A stretch of DNA of 64,000 nucleotides from NCBI GenBank assembly GCA_003285105.1, contig CP030158.1, positions 248,001-312,000 of the forward strand. The letters are read 5' to 3'. Source of the DNA: Roseithermus sacchariphilus (GTDB taxonomy: Bacteria > Bacteroidota > Rhodothermia > Rhodothermales > MEBIC09517). Below are positions 26,793 through 35,137 of the stretch, one piece after another. The notes beneath the pieces were generated by a model. It worked only from the letters and a program-made list of their open reading frames with translations, made no database searches and was not told the DNA's origin. The first letter of the stretch is position 1. Every line of letters starts with the position of its first letter. Made by a program: the position numbers and the translations under genes.

Positions 26793-27518
26793 TCACACGC
26801 CGAAGCTGAACGTCAGGGTCGTGTAGCTCGGCACGGGCTGGCCGTTGCGGCGAGCCGGGCGGAACAGCCAGCGCTCGGCGGCGGCCACGGCGGCCTCCTC
26901 CAGGCCGTACCCGAGCGTCTCCACCCGCTCACGCCCGCCCCGGTTCTCCGAGAGCAGATAGCGCTCCACCACCTCCGTGCGCCGCACGCGGCCCTGCTCG
27001 TCCACGAACACCTCCACCACGACTTCCGCCCGCACCTTCCGGCGCCGCGCCTCCCGCGTGTATTCCGGCTCGACGAACCGCACCGGCTTCGGGCCGACCT
27101 CGACCACAGCCTGCGTGCTCGCCCCCGCGTCCGCCCCTTCGGCCATCCGCTCGTCGTCACCCGGCTCCTCGACCGGCAGGTAGTTCTCGGCGATGTCGAG
27201 CACGATCTCTTCGACGAGCACGTCGTTGGGCACCAGCACCGGCGGCAGCGGGGCCGGCGGCGGCGGGGCCATGCGGCGCGCCTGCTGCGTCGGGGTGATC
27301 TCCTCGATCTCGATGAGATCCGGCCCGAGGGCATAGGGGATCTCCGGCTCGTCGGCGTCCGGTGCCGGCGGCGGCCACCACTTCACCGCCGCGATCACCA
27401 GCAGCAGACTCACCGCCACCCCCGTCATGACGCGGCGGTGGTACCCTTCCCGGTGCTGAACGTTGCGATGACGAGCCACGGCGTGCAGGAATCGACGGCG
27501 GGAACGAAGCGCGCGCAT
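26793..27518 (-). CDS. Energy transducer TonB family protein
   Basis: This 241-residue protein has a cytoplasmic Arg-rich tail (MRALRSRRRFLHAVARHR), one membrane helix (residues 31-46), a short Pro-rich spacer (PPPPAPLPP near 83) and a C-terminal TonB domain (from about 140) with PEYTREARRRKVRAEVVVEV and WLFRPARRNGQPVPSYTTL. TonB couples the proton-motive force to outer-membrane receptors. No ExbB/ExbD or receptor is adjacent. The start at 27518 is chosen because the frame extension upstream runs into the carA promoter region. Confidence 0.85.
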   Translation of the reverse strand: MRALRSRRRFLHAVARHRNVQHREGYHRRVMTGVAVSLLLVIAAVKWWPPPAPDADEPEIPYALGPDLIEIEEITPTQQARRMAPPPPAPLPPVLVPNDVLVEEIVLDIAENYLPVEEPGDDERMAEGADAGASTQAVVEVGPKPVRFVEPEYTREARRRKVRAEVVVEVFVDEQGRVRRTEVVERYLLSENRGGRERVETLGYGLEEAAVAAAERWLFRPARRNGQPVPSYTTLTFSFGV

Positions 27519-27632
27519 CCGGGTCTTGGACCGCCGCCGCAATCGCCTTGTTTCCCGGCACGCCCCGGTCACGTCCGGGCCACGGCCTCTGGCTGCCGCC
27601 CCCGGCGGCCGTGTGAATCCGCTGCGAACGGC

Positions 27633-27662
27633 TTGATGCCCTCCCCCTCGTGCCGTACCTTG
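27633..27662 (+). promoter_or_regulatory. Candidate promoter of carA-carB
   Basis: TTG at 27633-27635 and TACCTTG at 27656-27662, separated by 20 bases, resemble the Bacteroidetes -33/-7 pair. The predicted transcript would start about 85-90 bases before the leader terminator. The match is partial, so confidence is low. Confidence 0.3.
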
Positions 27663-27753
27663 TACGAGTTTGAAACGTGAACGCCCCACCCCGCTGACCC
27701 TTGCCCCTGGGACCCGACACGTTGCTTTCCGTCGAGGCCGCCTTCCGCGGTTC

Positions 27754-27781
27754 AACCTTCCCATTTCGGGGAGGTTTTTTT
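27754..27781 (+). terminator. carA leader attenuator (intrinsic terminator)
   Basis: Stem aaccttccc (27754-27762) pairs with ggggaggtt (27768-27776) with one T-G wobble; seven T end at 27781. It lies 41 bases before the carA start and nothing is transcribed into it except the leader, so it should attenuate car expression. Upstream, aacgtg and cacgtt, about 40 bases apart, could form a competing structure. PyrR is encoded in the window, but no PyrR-site consensus is evident. Confidence 0.65.
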
Positions 27782-27822
27782 GTATCCGTTCGCCCCGCCG
27801 ACCTTTCCCACGCCGTGCTACC

Positions 27823-28953
27823 ATGACCGAACCGACCCACCCCTCCGCTGCTCCCTGCAAACTCGCACTGGCCGACGGCACCGTGGTCAAGGGCCTGGCC
27901 ATCGGGCACCGCGGCGAAACCGGCGGCGAGTTGTGCTTCAACACCAGCATGACGGGCTATCAGGAGATCTTCACCGACCCCTCCTACCACGGCCAGATCA
28001 TGATGATGACGTACCCGCACATCGGCAACTACGGGGCGTCTGACGAAGACATGGAAGCCGACCGCCCGATGATCGCCGGCCTGGTGGTCCGCCAGTTTAC
28101 CCACCGCTACTCGAACCAGCTCGCCGACGAGAGCCTGGAACGCTTCCTCAAACGCCACAAGCTCGTCGGCATCACCGGCGTCGACACCCGCCGCCTGGTG
28201 CGCCACATCCGCACGAAAGGCGTCATGAACGCCGTCATATCCTCGATCGACCTGGACGACGAGAGCCTGGTCGAGAAGGCCCGCCGGTGGCCGTCGATGG
28301 AGGGGCTGGAACTGGCCTCGCGGGTGACGACGGGCACCGCCTACGACTTCAGCACCGGCCCCGGCCCGCGCATCGCCGTCTACGACTACGGCGTCAAGCG
28401 GAACATCCTCCGCATGTTCCGCGACCGCGGCTGCACCGTGCGCGTCTTCCCGGCTTCGACCCCGCTCGCCGGCGTCCTCGGCTGGCAGCCGGACGGGCTG
28501 TTCTTCTCCAACGGCCCGGGCGACCCCCGCGCCATGCCGGACGCCATCGACACCGCCCGCCAGGCCATGACCACGGGCCTGCCGATCTTCGGCATCTGCC
28601 TGGGCCACCAGTTGATGTCGCTCGCCGCCGGCCTGGACGTCTACAAGATGTACGTCGGCCACCGGGGCGCCAACCACCCCGTGCAGAACCTCGCCACACG
28701 CCGCGTGGAGGTGACCACCCAGAACCACGGCTTCGCCGTCGATCCGAAATCGCTCCGGGACGACGTCGCCGTGCTGACCCACCGGAACCTCAACGACGAC
28801 ACCGTCGAAGGCCTCCGCTTCAAGCAGTTCGTCGGCTTCTCGGTGCAGTACCACCCCGAAGCCTCCCCCGGCCCGCACGACAGCCGCTACCTGTTCGACA
28901 CCTTCCTGCAGGACATCGCCGAGCACCGCGGCGTCCGTGTCAAGGCCGGGTGA
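27823..28953 (+). CDS. carA: Carbamoyl-phosphate synthase small subunit
   Basis: This 376-residue glutamine amidotransferase subunit supplies ammonia for carbamoyl phosphate, used for pyrimidines and arginine. The N-terminal domain has GELCFNTSMTGYQEIFTDPSY. The class I glutaminase has the nucleophile in FGICLGHQLMSLA (near 250) and the His/Glu of FSVQYHPEASPGPHD. All the catalytic triad residues are present. ATG at 27823 follows the leader attenuator. A broken nucleotidyltransferase gene and a heptamer repeat separate it from carB by 382 bases; these genes are usually closer. Confidence 0.96.
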   Translation: MTEPTHPSAAPCKLALADGTVVKGLAIGHRGETGGELCFNTSMTGYQEIFTDPSYHGQIMMMTYPHIGNYGASDEDMEADRPMIAGLVVRQFTHRYSNQLADESLERFLKRHKLVGITGVDTRRLVRHIRTKGVMNAVISSIDLDDESLVEKARRWPSMEGLELASRVTTGTAYDFSTGPGPRIAVYDYGVKRNILRMFRDRGCTVRVFPASTPLAGVLGWQPDGLFFSNGPGDPRAMPDAIDTARQAMTTGLPIFGICLGHQLMSLAAGLDVYKMYVGHRGANHPVQNLATRRVEVTTQNHGFAVDPKSLRDDVAVLTHRNLNDDTVEGLRFKQFVGFSVQYHPEASPGPHDSRYLFDTFLQDIAEHRGVRVKAG

Positions 28954-28980
28954 CGAGTGTCGAATGACACGTGATGGTCT

Positions 28981-29169
28981 ATGCCGGATGCACCAGACGA
29001 CCCGAGGGAGCGGATTCGGAAGCAGGTCGGGCAGCCCCGCACGAAGCGGCCGCTGGAGGTGGCCTGGGAGCTGCGTGAGCGCACCCTGGCCCTGACCGGC
29101 GGCACCTGGCCCCGGAACGACGACCATGACCGCATTCGAAAAGTTGTTGGTAGACCTCAGCCGAGATGA
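28981..29169 (+). CDS. Hypothetical 62-residue ORF between carA and carB
   Basis: This small, strongly basic frame starts with ATG at 28981 and overlaps the nucleotidyltransferase fragment. It contains no recognised domain. It may be a remnant carried in with the fragment, or not coding. Confidence 0.25.
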   Translation: MPDAPDDPRERIRKQVGQPRTKRPLEVAWELRERTLALTGGTWPRNDDHDRIRKVVGRPQPR

Positions 29170-29290
29170 CGTGGCGTACATGCTCGTCGGTGGGCTTGCC
29201 GTCACCCTGAACGGCGCCGACTTCGGCCACTCGCCGACGACCCGGACCCCGGTCCTCCGCCCTGGCCTGACTGCCGGCTCCTACCGCTGA
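29126..29290 (+). pseudogene. Truncated nucleotidyltransferase-fold gene fragment
   Basis: The 54-codon frame begins MTAFEKLLVDLSRDDVAYML followed by VGGLAVTLNG, matching the first strand and G-rich turn of stand-alone AbiEii/MNT-like nucleotidyltransferases. After that glycine the sequence no longer fits the family, and the catalytic DxD is missing. It is interpreted as the 5' remnant of a mobile nucleotidyltransferase gene, perhaps the antitoxin of a lost pair. It lies between carA and carB. Confidence 0.5.
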
Positions 29291-29332
29291 CACCCTGCAC
29301 TCCACCTTCCGCCTTCCACCTTCCGCCTTCGA
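29291..29332 (+). repeat. Heptamer-periodic leader of carB
   Basis: Six 7-base units lead to three bases before the carB ATG. Typical units are ccttccg and ccttcca, alternating almost perfectly. Confidence 0.65.
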
Positions 29333-29335
29333 ACG

Positions 29336-32164
29336 ATGCCCAAGCGCACCGACATCCACAAGATCCTCCTCATCGGCTCCGGCCCGATCGTCATCGGGCA
29401 GGCGTGCGAGTTCGACTACTCCGGCAGCCAGGCCGCGCGCGCGCTGCGGGCCGAGGGCTACGAGGTCGTCCTCGTCAACTCCAACCCCGCCACCATCATG
29501 ACCGACCCGGTCACGGCGGACAAGATCTACCTGCGCGACCTGACGCCGGCCTCCATCCACCAGATCGTCGAGATCGAGCGGCCGGACGCCGTGTTGCCGA
29601 CGATGGGCGGGCAGACGGCGCTGAACCTGGCCCAGACGCTCCACGAGCAGGGCTTCTGGCAGGAACGCGGCATCCACGTGATCGGCGTGGACATCGACGC
29701 GATCCGCATCACGGAGGACCGCCAGGAGTTCCGCGACCTGATGGAGCGCATCGGCATCGACCAGGCCCGCAGCCGCACGGCCAAGAGCCTGCTCGAAGCG
29801 AAGGAGATCGCCCAGGAGCTGGGCGGCCTGCCGGTGGTCATCCGCCCCAGCTACACCCTCGGCGGCTCCGGCGGCGGCATTGTCTGGCATCCGGACGAGT
29901 TCGACCGCAAGGTGATGCGCGGCCTGGAGCTCTCGCCCGTCCACCAGGTGCTCATCGAGGAATGCCTCTTCGGGTGGAAGGAGTACGAGCTGGAGCTGCT
30001 GCGCGACGCCAACGACAACGTCATCATCATCTGCTCCATCGAAAACCTCGACCCGATGGGCGTCCACACCGGCGACAGCGTGACCGTCGCCCCCCAGCAG
30101 ACGCTCACCGACAAGCAGTTCCAGCAGATGCGCGACGCGGCCATCCGGGCCATGCGCTCCATCGGCACCTTCGCCGGCGGCTGCAACATCCAGTTCGCCT
30201 TCGACCCCGTCTCCGGCCGCATGATCGTCATCGAGATCAACCCGCGCGTGAGCCGGTCGTCGGCGCTGGCCTCGAAGGCCACCGGCTACCCCATCGCCAA
30301 GGTCGCCGCCCGCCTGGCCGTCGGCTACACGCTCGACGAGCTGCCCAACGAGATCACCGGCACCACGAGCGCCTGCTTCGAGCCCTCGATCGACTACGTC
30401 GTCACCAAGATCCCCCGCTGGAATTTCGAGAAGTTCGAGGGCGTCGACGAAGAGTTGACGACGCAGATGAAGGCCGTCGGCGAGGTCATGGCCATCGGGC
30501 GGACCTTCCCCGAGAGCCTCCAGAAAGCCTGGCAGAGCCTCGAACTGGGCTACGCCGGCCTCGGCGCGGACCGGGAGCCGGCCGACCGGAGCGAGGTGCG
30601 CCAGCGCCTCAAAAAGCCGTACTGGGACCGGACGCTGCAGATCCGCAACGCCCTCAAGCTCGGCGCCTCGGTCGAGGAGATTCACGACATCACCCGGGTC
30701 GATCCCTGGTTCCTCTATCAGATCCAGGACCTCGTGACGATGGAGGAGCAGATCAGCCGGCGGGCGCTCGTCCAGCTCGACCGCGACCTCCTCTGGGAGG
30801 CCAAGCGGCTCGGCTTCTCGGACGCGCAGATCGCCTTCCTGCTGGAGGACGACGTCTCCGAAGACGACGTCCGCGCTCACCGCAAGGCGCTCGGCATCAC
30901 CCCCACCTACCAGCTCGTGGACACCTGCGCGGGCGAGTTTCCGGCCCGCACGCCCTACTTCTACTCCAGCTACGAGACGGCCAGCGAGAGCGTCGTCTCG
31001 GACCGCAAGAAGGTGCTCATCCTGGGCAGCGGGCCCAACCGCATCGGGCAGGGCATCGAGTTCGACTACTCGTGCGTCCACGGCGTGCTGGCCGCCCGGG
31101 AAATGGGCTACGAAGCCCTGATGATCAACTGCAACCCCGAAACGGTGTCGACCGACTTCGACGTGGCGGACAAGCTCTACTTCGAGCCGGTCTTCTGGGA
31201 GAAGGTGCTCGACGTGATCGAGCATGAGCGGCCCGAGGGCGTCATCGTGCAGCTTGGCGGGCAGACGGCGCTGAAGCTGGCCGCGCGGCTCCACGAGGCC
31301 GGCATCCCCATCCTCGGCACGAGCTACGAGATGATGGACCTGGCCGAGGACCGTGGCAAGTTCTCCGCCATCCTGAAGGAGCTGGAGATCCCCTTCCCGC
31401 CCTACGGCATGGCCCACGACGTCGCCGAAGCCGTCCGCGTGGCCGAGCAGATCGGCTACCCGATCCTCGTGCGGCCCAGCTACGTCCTCGGCGGCCAGGG
31501 CATGCGCATCGCCATCAACAAGACGGAGGTGGAGCAGTACGTGCGCCAGATCTGGAAGCTGCTGCCCGGCAACGAGATCCTGCTGGACCTCTTCCTCGAC
31601 GGCGCCACGGAGATCGACTGCGACGCCGTGTTCGACGGCGAGGAGGTCTGGATCACCGGCATCATGCAGCACATCGAACCGGCCGGCGTCCACTCGGGCG
31701 ACTCGACGGCCGTGCTGCCGCCCTACGACCTCTCCGAGACGGTGCAGAACACCATCCGCCGCTACGTCGAGGACATCGCGCGGCGCCTGGAGGTGCGCGG
31801 GCTGATCAACGTGCAGCTCATCGTGAAGGACGAGACGGTCTACGTCATCGAGGCCAACCCGCGCGCCTCGCGCACGGTGCCGTTCGTCGCCAAAGCCACG
31901 GGCATCCCCATCTCGAACATCGCCACGAAGGTGATGCTGGGCGAGAAGCTGAAGACGTTCCGCGAGGCAGGCCTGCTGGAGTCGAAGCTGAAAGGCTATG
32001 CCATCAAGGAGCCGGTCTTCTCGTGGGACAAGTTCCCCGAGGTGCCCAAAGAGCTCGGCCCCGAGATGAAGTCCACCGGCGAGGCCATCGCCTTCGTCGA
32101 CGCGCTGACCGACGAGCACTTCAGCCGCCCCTACGCCATCCGCAACCTGTACCTGTCGCGGTAA
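29336..32164 (+). CDS. carB: Carbamoyl-phosphate synthase large subunit (no MGS domain)
   Basis: This 942-residue protein has two homologous ATP-grasp halves: [17 protein letters not shown] at residue 12 and [17 protein letters not shown] near residue 562. ATP-binding segments [13 protein letters not shown] and [11 protein letters not shown] follow in each half. It catalyses bicarbonate phosphorylation, carbamate formation and its phosphorylation. It ends at IRNLYLSR, about 130 residues before the end of E. coli CarB, so the C-terminal MGS-like allosteric domain (UMP/ornithine sensing) is absent, as in many Bacteroidetes. Its last 90 bases are duplicated downstream of the HepT gene. Confidence 0.96.
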   Translation: MPKRTDIHKILLIGSGPIVIGQACEFDYSGSQAARALRAEGYEVVLVNSNPATIMTDPVTADKIYLRDLTPASIHQIVEIERPDAVLPTMGGQTALNLAQTLHEQGFWQERGIHVIGVDIDAIRITEDRQEFRDLMERIGIDQARSRTAKSLLEAKEIAQELGGLPVVIRPSYTLGGSGGGIVWHPDEFDRKVMRGLELSPVHQVLIEECLFGWKEYELELLRDANDNVIIICSIENLDPMGVHTGDSVTVAPQQTLTDKQFQQMRDAAIRAMRSIGTFAGGCNIQFAFDPVSGRMIVIEINPRVSRSSALASKATGYPIAKVAARLAVGYTLDELPNEITGTTSACFEPSIDYVVTKIPRWNFEKFEGVDEELTTQMKAVGEVMAIGRTFPESLQKAWQSLELGYAGLGADREPADRSEVRQRLKKPYWDRTLQIRNALKLGASVEEIHDITRVDPWFLYQIQDLVTMEEQISRRALVQLDRDLLWEAKRLGFSDAQIAFLLEDDVSEDDVRAHRKALGITPTYQLVDTCAGEFPARTPYFYSSYETASESVVSDRKKVLILGSGPNRIGQGIEFDYSCVHGVLAAREMGYEALMINCNPETVSTDFDVADKLYFEPVFWEKVLDVIEHERPEGVIVQLGGQTALKLAARLHEAGIPILGTSYEMMDLAEDRGKFSAILKELEIPFPPYGMAHDVAEAVRVAEQIGYPILVRPSYVLGGQGMRIAINKTEVEQYVRQIWKLLPGNEILLDLFLDGATEIDCDAVFDGEEVWITGIMQHIEPAGVHSGDSTAVLPPYDLSETVQNTIRRYVEDIARRLEVRGLINVQLIVKDETVYVIEANPRASRTVPFVAKATGIPISNIATKVMLGEKLKTFREAGLLESKLKGYAIKEPVFSWDKFPEVPKELGPEMKSTGEAIAFVDALTDEHFSRPYAIRNLYLSR

Positions 32165-32165
32165 G
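32075..32165 (+). repeat. 91-bp direct repeat, copy 1 (carB 3' end)
   Basis: The last 90 bases of carB plus one base after the stop codon. The same 91 bases recur without mismatch at 32974-33064, so the two copies bracket the MntA-HepT cassette. Confidence 0.95.
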
Positions 32166-32290
32166 CGACGTGCGGCATGGGGATGAGGAGGGGCAAAAGG
32201 GCGAAGGCGGACGGGCGAAGCACGGACGGGAAACCCTGTCGGGAACCCGCCCTTCGCCCTTCGCATCTCGCCCTTCGGCGGCTCGGGGCA
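32166..32290. repeat. Purine/pyrimidine heptamer arms downstream of carB
   Basis: A purine-rich stretch with 7-base period (ggcgaag, gcggacg) is followed by a pyrimidine-rich one with the same period (ttcgccc). Arms gggcgaag at 32213-32220 and cttcgccc at 32252-32259 can pair, with nested cggg/cccg pairing between them. It lies between carB and mntA and may act as a carB terminator or mntA leader. Confidence 0.45.
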
Positions 32291-32341
32291 ACCTGAACCA
32301 GGCAGGGGCCGTTGTTTGAAAACAACCCGATCCGGCACGCC

Positions 32342-32644
32342 ATGCTTCCGCTTTTCCCCTCGCACGACGTGCTTGCGCGGTTCTGCCGCCGGCACCATAT
32401 CGTACGGCTGTCGCTGTTCGGGTCGGTGCTTCACGGTACCGCCGGCCCCGATAGCGATCTGGATCTTCTGGTCGAGTTCGAACCCGGCCAGGCTCCCGGA
32501 TTCATGGGGCTCGCCGCCATCGAGCGGGAGTTGGCCGAAACGACGGGGCGCCCGGTCGACCTGCGCACTCCGCAGGAGTTGAGTGCCTACTTTCGGGACG
32601 GCATCCTGGCTGAAGCCGATGTGCTGTATGACGCCACAGGATGA
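32342..32644 (+). CDS. mntA: MntA-like minimal nucleotidyltransferase antitoxin
   Basis: This 100-residue protein has the complete minimal nucleotidyltransferase signature GSx10DxD: G27-S28 and D39-x-D41, in LSLFGSVLHG...SDLDLLVEFE. In characterised MntA-HepT systems this enzyme adds AMP units to a Tyr of the HEPN toxin and neutralises it. The gene overlaps hepT by 17 bases, so the two are translationally coupled. ATG at 32342 is preferred over a TTG further upstream. The pair is flanked by 91-bp direct repeats of the carB 3' end. Confidence 0.88.
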   Translation: MLPLFPSHDVLARFCRRHHIVRLSLFGSVLHGTAGPDSDLDLLVEFEPGQAPGFMGLAAIERELAETTGRPVDLRTPQELSAYFRDGILAEADVLYDATG

Positions 32645-32960
32645 GATCCGACTCCGGCACATGCTGGATGCCGCCCGCGAGGCCTGCTCCTTCGCGGCAG
32701 GTCACACCCGGCCTGACCTCGACACCCATCGCATGCTCGTGCTGGCGCTGCTCAAGTCGATCGAAATCATCGGGGAGGCGGCGGCCCGGGTCACCCCTGA
32801 TACCCGGGTCGCCTACCCGTCCATTCCGTGGGCGGCTATCGTAGGGATGCGAAACCGCCTGGTTCACGGCTACTTCGACGTCGATCTCGATATCGTCTGG
32901 GCGACCGTGGACCGAGAACTGCCTGCCCTGATTCGACAACTGGAAAGCGTACTCCGTTGA
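32628..32960 (+). CDS. hepT: HepT-like HEPN ribonuclease toxin (DUF86)
   Basis: This 110-residue all-helical HEPN protein has the exact Rx4HxY motif (R75, H80, Y82 in MRNRLVHGY). The Arg and His form the RNase site, and the Tyr is the residue modified by MntA in characterised systems. ALLKSIEIIGEAAARV is the family's central helix. It forms a two-gene toxin-antitoxin unit with the preceding mntA (overlap 17 bases). The unit is 13 bases upstream of the second 91-bp carB-end repeat. Confidence 0.88.
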   Translation: MTPQDEIRLRHMLDAAREACSFAAGHTRPDLDTHRMLVLALLKSIEIIGEAAARVTPDTRVAYPSIPWAAIVGMRNRLVHGYFDVDLDIVWATVDRELPALIRQLESVLR

Positions 32961-32973
32961 GCGCCACCGGCAA

Positions 32974-33064
32974 ACCGGCGAGGCCATCGCCTTCGTCGAC
33001 GCGCTGACCGACGAGCACTTCAGCCGCCCCTACGCCATCCGCAACCTGTACCTGTCGCGGTAAG
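32974..33064 (+). repeat. 91-bp direct repeat, copy 2 (orphan carB 3' end)
   Basis: An identical copy of carB positions 32075-32165, including the TAA stop codon, but with no carB frame feeding into it. Just before it, ccaccggc appears once more, separated from the repeat by aaa, like a junction scar. The convergent LysM/RlpA gene ends 8 bases later. Confidence 0.95.
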
Positions 33065-33072
33065 GGCGGGCC

Positions 33073-34098
33073 TCACCGCCCGAGGACGCGGACCTGCACC
33101 CGATCGCCCTCCTTCAGCCGCAGATGCCGGGCCACGGCCGCCGAGACGTCCATGATGAACGCGGCGTCGAGGGGGCCGCGGTCCGTCACCTCGGCCAGGG
33201 TGCTGCGCCCGGTGGCCGGATGGGTCAGGTAGACGAGCGTGCCGAGAGGCAGGCTGGGGTGGCTCACGGTGTAGCGCTCCGGGTCGTAAGGCTCTCCGTT
33301 CGCCATGAGTCGCCCGGCGAAGGTGTCCGGGTAGATGGTGACGGCCCCGCGCGCCGCGACGGGCGGCAGCCCGGCGTCGTCCTGCACGGGCGGGGGTTCG
33401 CCGACGGGCACCTGGAGCACCTGGTCGACGCGGATCTGGTCCCCGCGCAGGTCGTTGAGGCGGCGGATGGCCGCGATGCTGGTCCCGTACGCCCGGGCGA
33501 TGCGGGCGAGCGTGTCGCCCCGGCGCACGCGGTAGGTGACGGTGGCGAAGCGGGCCGGCAGGCGGACCTCCTGGCCGGGCTCCAGCGGGGCGGTGGATCG
33601 GTCGTTCAGCAGCCAGAGCGAGTCCGAGGGGAGGCCGTAGCGCGCCGCGATGGTGAGATAGGTGTCCCCCGGCCGGACCACGTAGCGGCCGAACGCGGGC
33701 GGCTCCGGGCGGGCCTCACCGCCGTCGACCTCCCCGCCGTCGTCCGATGGCGGTGCGGCCGTCTCGGCCGGCGGCAGTGTGTCCGTCTCGGTCGGCGGCA
33801 GAGCAGGAGGTTCGGCCGCGGCCGCGCCGGACGGTGGCGGGGCCGGGCGGATGATGAGCCGCTGGCCGACCTCGATGTGGTTGCTGGTCAGCCCGTTCAG
33901 CCGCTTCAGTTCGTCGACGGTGAGGCCGTTGTTGCGGGCGATGCGGTAGAGCGTCTCCCCGGGCCGCACGACGTGCACCTCGGCCCGCGGCGGCTCCTGC
34001 GCCCGGACCGCACACGGCGCCGACAGACCGGCCACCGCCGCCCCGAGCAGCATCAGCCCGATCAGCAGGCGACCCCCGCCACGGTGCCGCTCGCTCAT
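33073..34098 (-). CDS. Secreted LysM (x3) and RlpA/DPBB-domain protein
   Basis: This 341-residue protein has a signal peptide (to about residue 34, VRAQ) and LysM domains near 42-85 (VVRPGETLYRIARNNGLT), 138-180 (VVRPGDTYLTIAARYGLP) and 187-232 (RVRRGDTLARIARAYGTS). The C-terminal RlpA-like double-psi beta-barrel (about 250-341) has the features DTFAGRLMANGEPYD and the Asp of AEVTDRGPLDAAFIMDVS. LysM domains bind peptidoglycan; RlpA proteins act at or on denuded glycans. Its ATG overlaps the TPR gene stop (ATGA), so the two are coupled. Confidence 0.9.
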   Translation of the reverse strand: MSERHRGGGRLLIGLMLLGAAVAGLSAPCAVRAQEPPRAEVHVVRPGETLYRIARNNGLTVDELKRLNGLTSNHIEVGQRLIIRPAPPPSGAAAAEPPALPPTETDTLPPAETAAPPSDDGGEVDGGEARPEPPAFGRYVVRPGDTYLTIAARYGLPSDSLWLLNDRSTAPLEPGQEVRLPARFATVTYRVRRGDTLARIARAYGTSIAAIRRLNDLRGDQIRVDQVLQVPVGEPPPVQDDAGLPPVAARGAVTIYPDTFAGRLMANGEPYDPERYTVSHPSLPLGTLVYLTHPATGRSTLAEVTDRGPLDAAFIMDVSAAVARHLRLKEGDRVQVRVLGR

Positions 34099-34442
34099 GC
34101 GTCGTCGTCCTCCTCGAAGCCGACGCCCTGCGCGTGCAGCAGCGCGTCCTGCAGCTCCGACAGGTTCTTGAAGTCCCGCTGTCGCTGCGCCACCTGGATG
34201 CCCTGCCGGTAGGTCTTCACCGCCGCCTCGTGCTGCCCCAGCCGCTCCTGCAGCTTGCCCAGATGGTAGTAGGTGCCGACGTACTCCGGCTGCTGCTCGG
34301 CCAGGCGGGTGAAGAACGCCAGCGCCTGCGCCGTGTCGCCGCGTTTCAGGTACTCCTGCGCCAGCGCAAACTGGGTAAAGGCATCCTCCGGGTCTTCTTC
34401 GTAGAACTGCAAGAGCGCATCCAGGCGGTCCGGCATGGGCAT
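34095..34442 (-). CDS. Small TPR protein
   Basis: This 115-residue protein has about two and a half tetratricopeptide repeats: DAFTQFALAQEYLKRGDTAQ, then YVGTYYHLGKLQERLGQHEAAVKTYRQG. The acidic tail is EEDDDA. There is no signal peptide, so it is probably cytoplasmic and mediates protein contacts. Two close ATGs are possible (34442 or 34436). Its stop overlaps the start of the LysM/RlpA gene, which suggests linked expression. Confidence 0.8.
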   Translation of the reverse strand: MPMPDRLDALLQFYEEDPEDAFTQFALAQEYLKRGDTAQALAFFTRLAEQQPEYVGTYYHLGKLQERLGQHEAAVKTYRQGIQVAQRQRDFKNLSELQDALLHAQGVGFEEDDDA

Positions 34443-34563
34443 CTCCGTCGGTCCAGGGCACAACGACTACGTGGCTTGGACCAGCGCCGGCGGCCGGGGT
34501 TTCCCGATGCGACGGCCGCCGCCCGGAGGCCGCCGCCCGGGGGCCGCCGCCCGGAGGCCGCCC

Positions 34564-35130
34564 TCAGCCGTCCGCCCGATCGGGGGCGCGTCCGGCGTCC
34601 TCGGCCAGCACCCGCTCCAGCAGGGCCTGCAGATGCCCCTCGAAGCGCAGAATGACGAGGTCCGAGGCATCGAGCACGAAGACGCAGACATCCCGCACGG
34701 TGCCGCGTCGCTCCCGGTAGAGGATCCAGGTGGCCTCGTCGTCTTCCCGGACGCGGACGGCCACCTCCCAGCCTTCCTCCCGGAGGCGGGTCGACAGCGG
34801 GAGTGCCCGCACGGACGCCCCCGTCGGCGCCTCGACCTCGTAGACGCCCACCTTGACCCGGCGCACGTCCTCCAGGCTTTCGCCGAGGCCCGCCACCTCG
34901 TCGTCCGGCACCCGCCGCAGCAACCCGCCGACCGTCCGGAACGCCCCGGTGCCGACGCGCAGGACGAAGCGCCGCTCGAAGCGGGCTTCCGGGTAGGCCT
35001 GTTCCAGGTCCTGTTTGAGCCGGGTGATCTCGCGTGAGTAGAAACACCCCGAGAGCAGGGGCAGCATCAGCAGCAGCCCGCCGAGGGCCCACCCGCCCGG
35101 CCACCACCCCCGCCGGCCCGGATCGGTCAT
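34564..35130 (-). CDS. DUF4252 lipoprotein
   Basis: This 188-residue protein has a signal peptide with lipobox LLSGC near residue 29 (ATG at 35148 is possible). The DUF4252 pattern follows, e.g. VGVYEVEAPTG and WEVAVRVREDDEATWILYRE, then VCVFVLDASDLVILRFEG. It is the last gene of the ECF sigma operon, next to a second DUF4252 gene. DUF4252 genes commonly accompany ECF/anti-sigma pairs in Bacteroidetes. The molecular role is unknown, though an envelope sensor or output is plausible. Confidence 0.85.
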   Translation of the reverse strand: MTDPGRRGWWPGGWALGGLLLMLPLLSGCFYSREITRLKQDLEQAYPEARFERRFVLRVGTGAFRTVGGLLRRVPDDEVAGLGESLEDVRRVKVGVYEVEAPTGASVRALPLSTRLREEGWEVAVRVREDDEATWILYRERRGTVRDVCVFVLDASDLVILRFEGHLQALLERVLAEDAGRAPDRADG

Positions 35131-35137
35131 GCTCGCT

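Noticed and set aside
28979-32662. 1227-codon open frame on the minus strand
   Set aside because: It is antisense to carB, which is unmistakable. The frame is an artefact of GC-rich third positions and has no recognisable domain.
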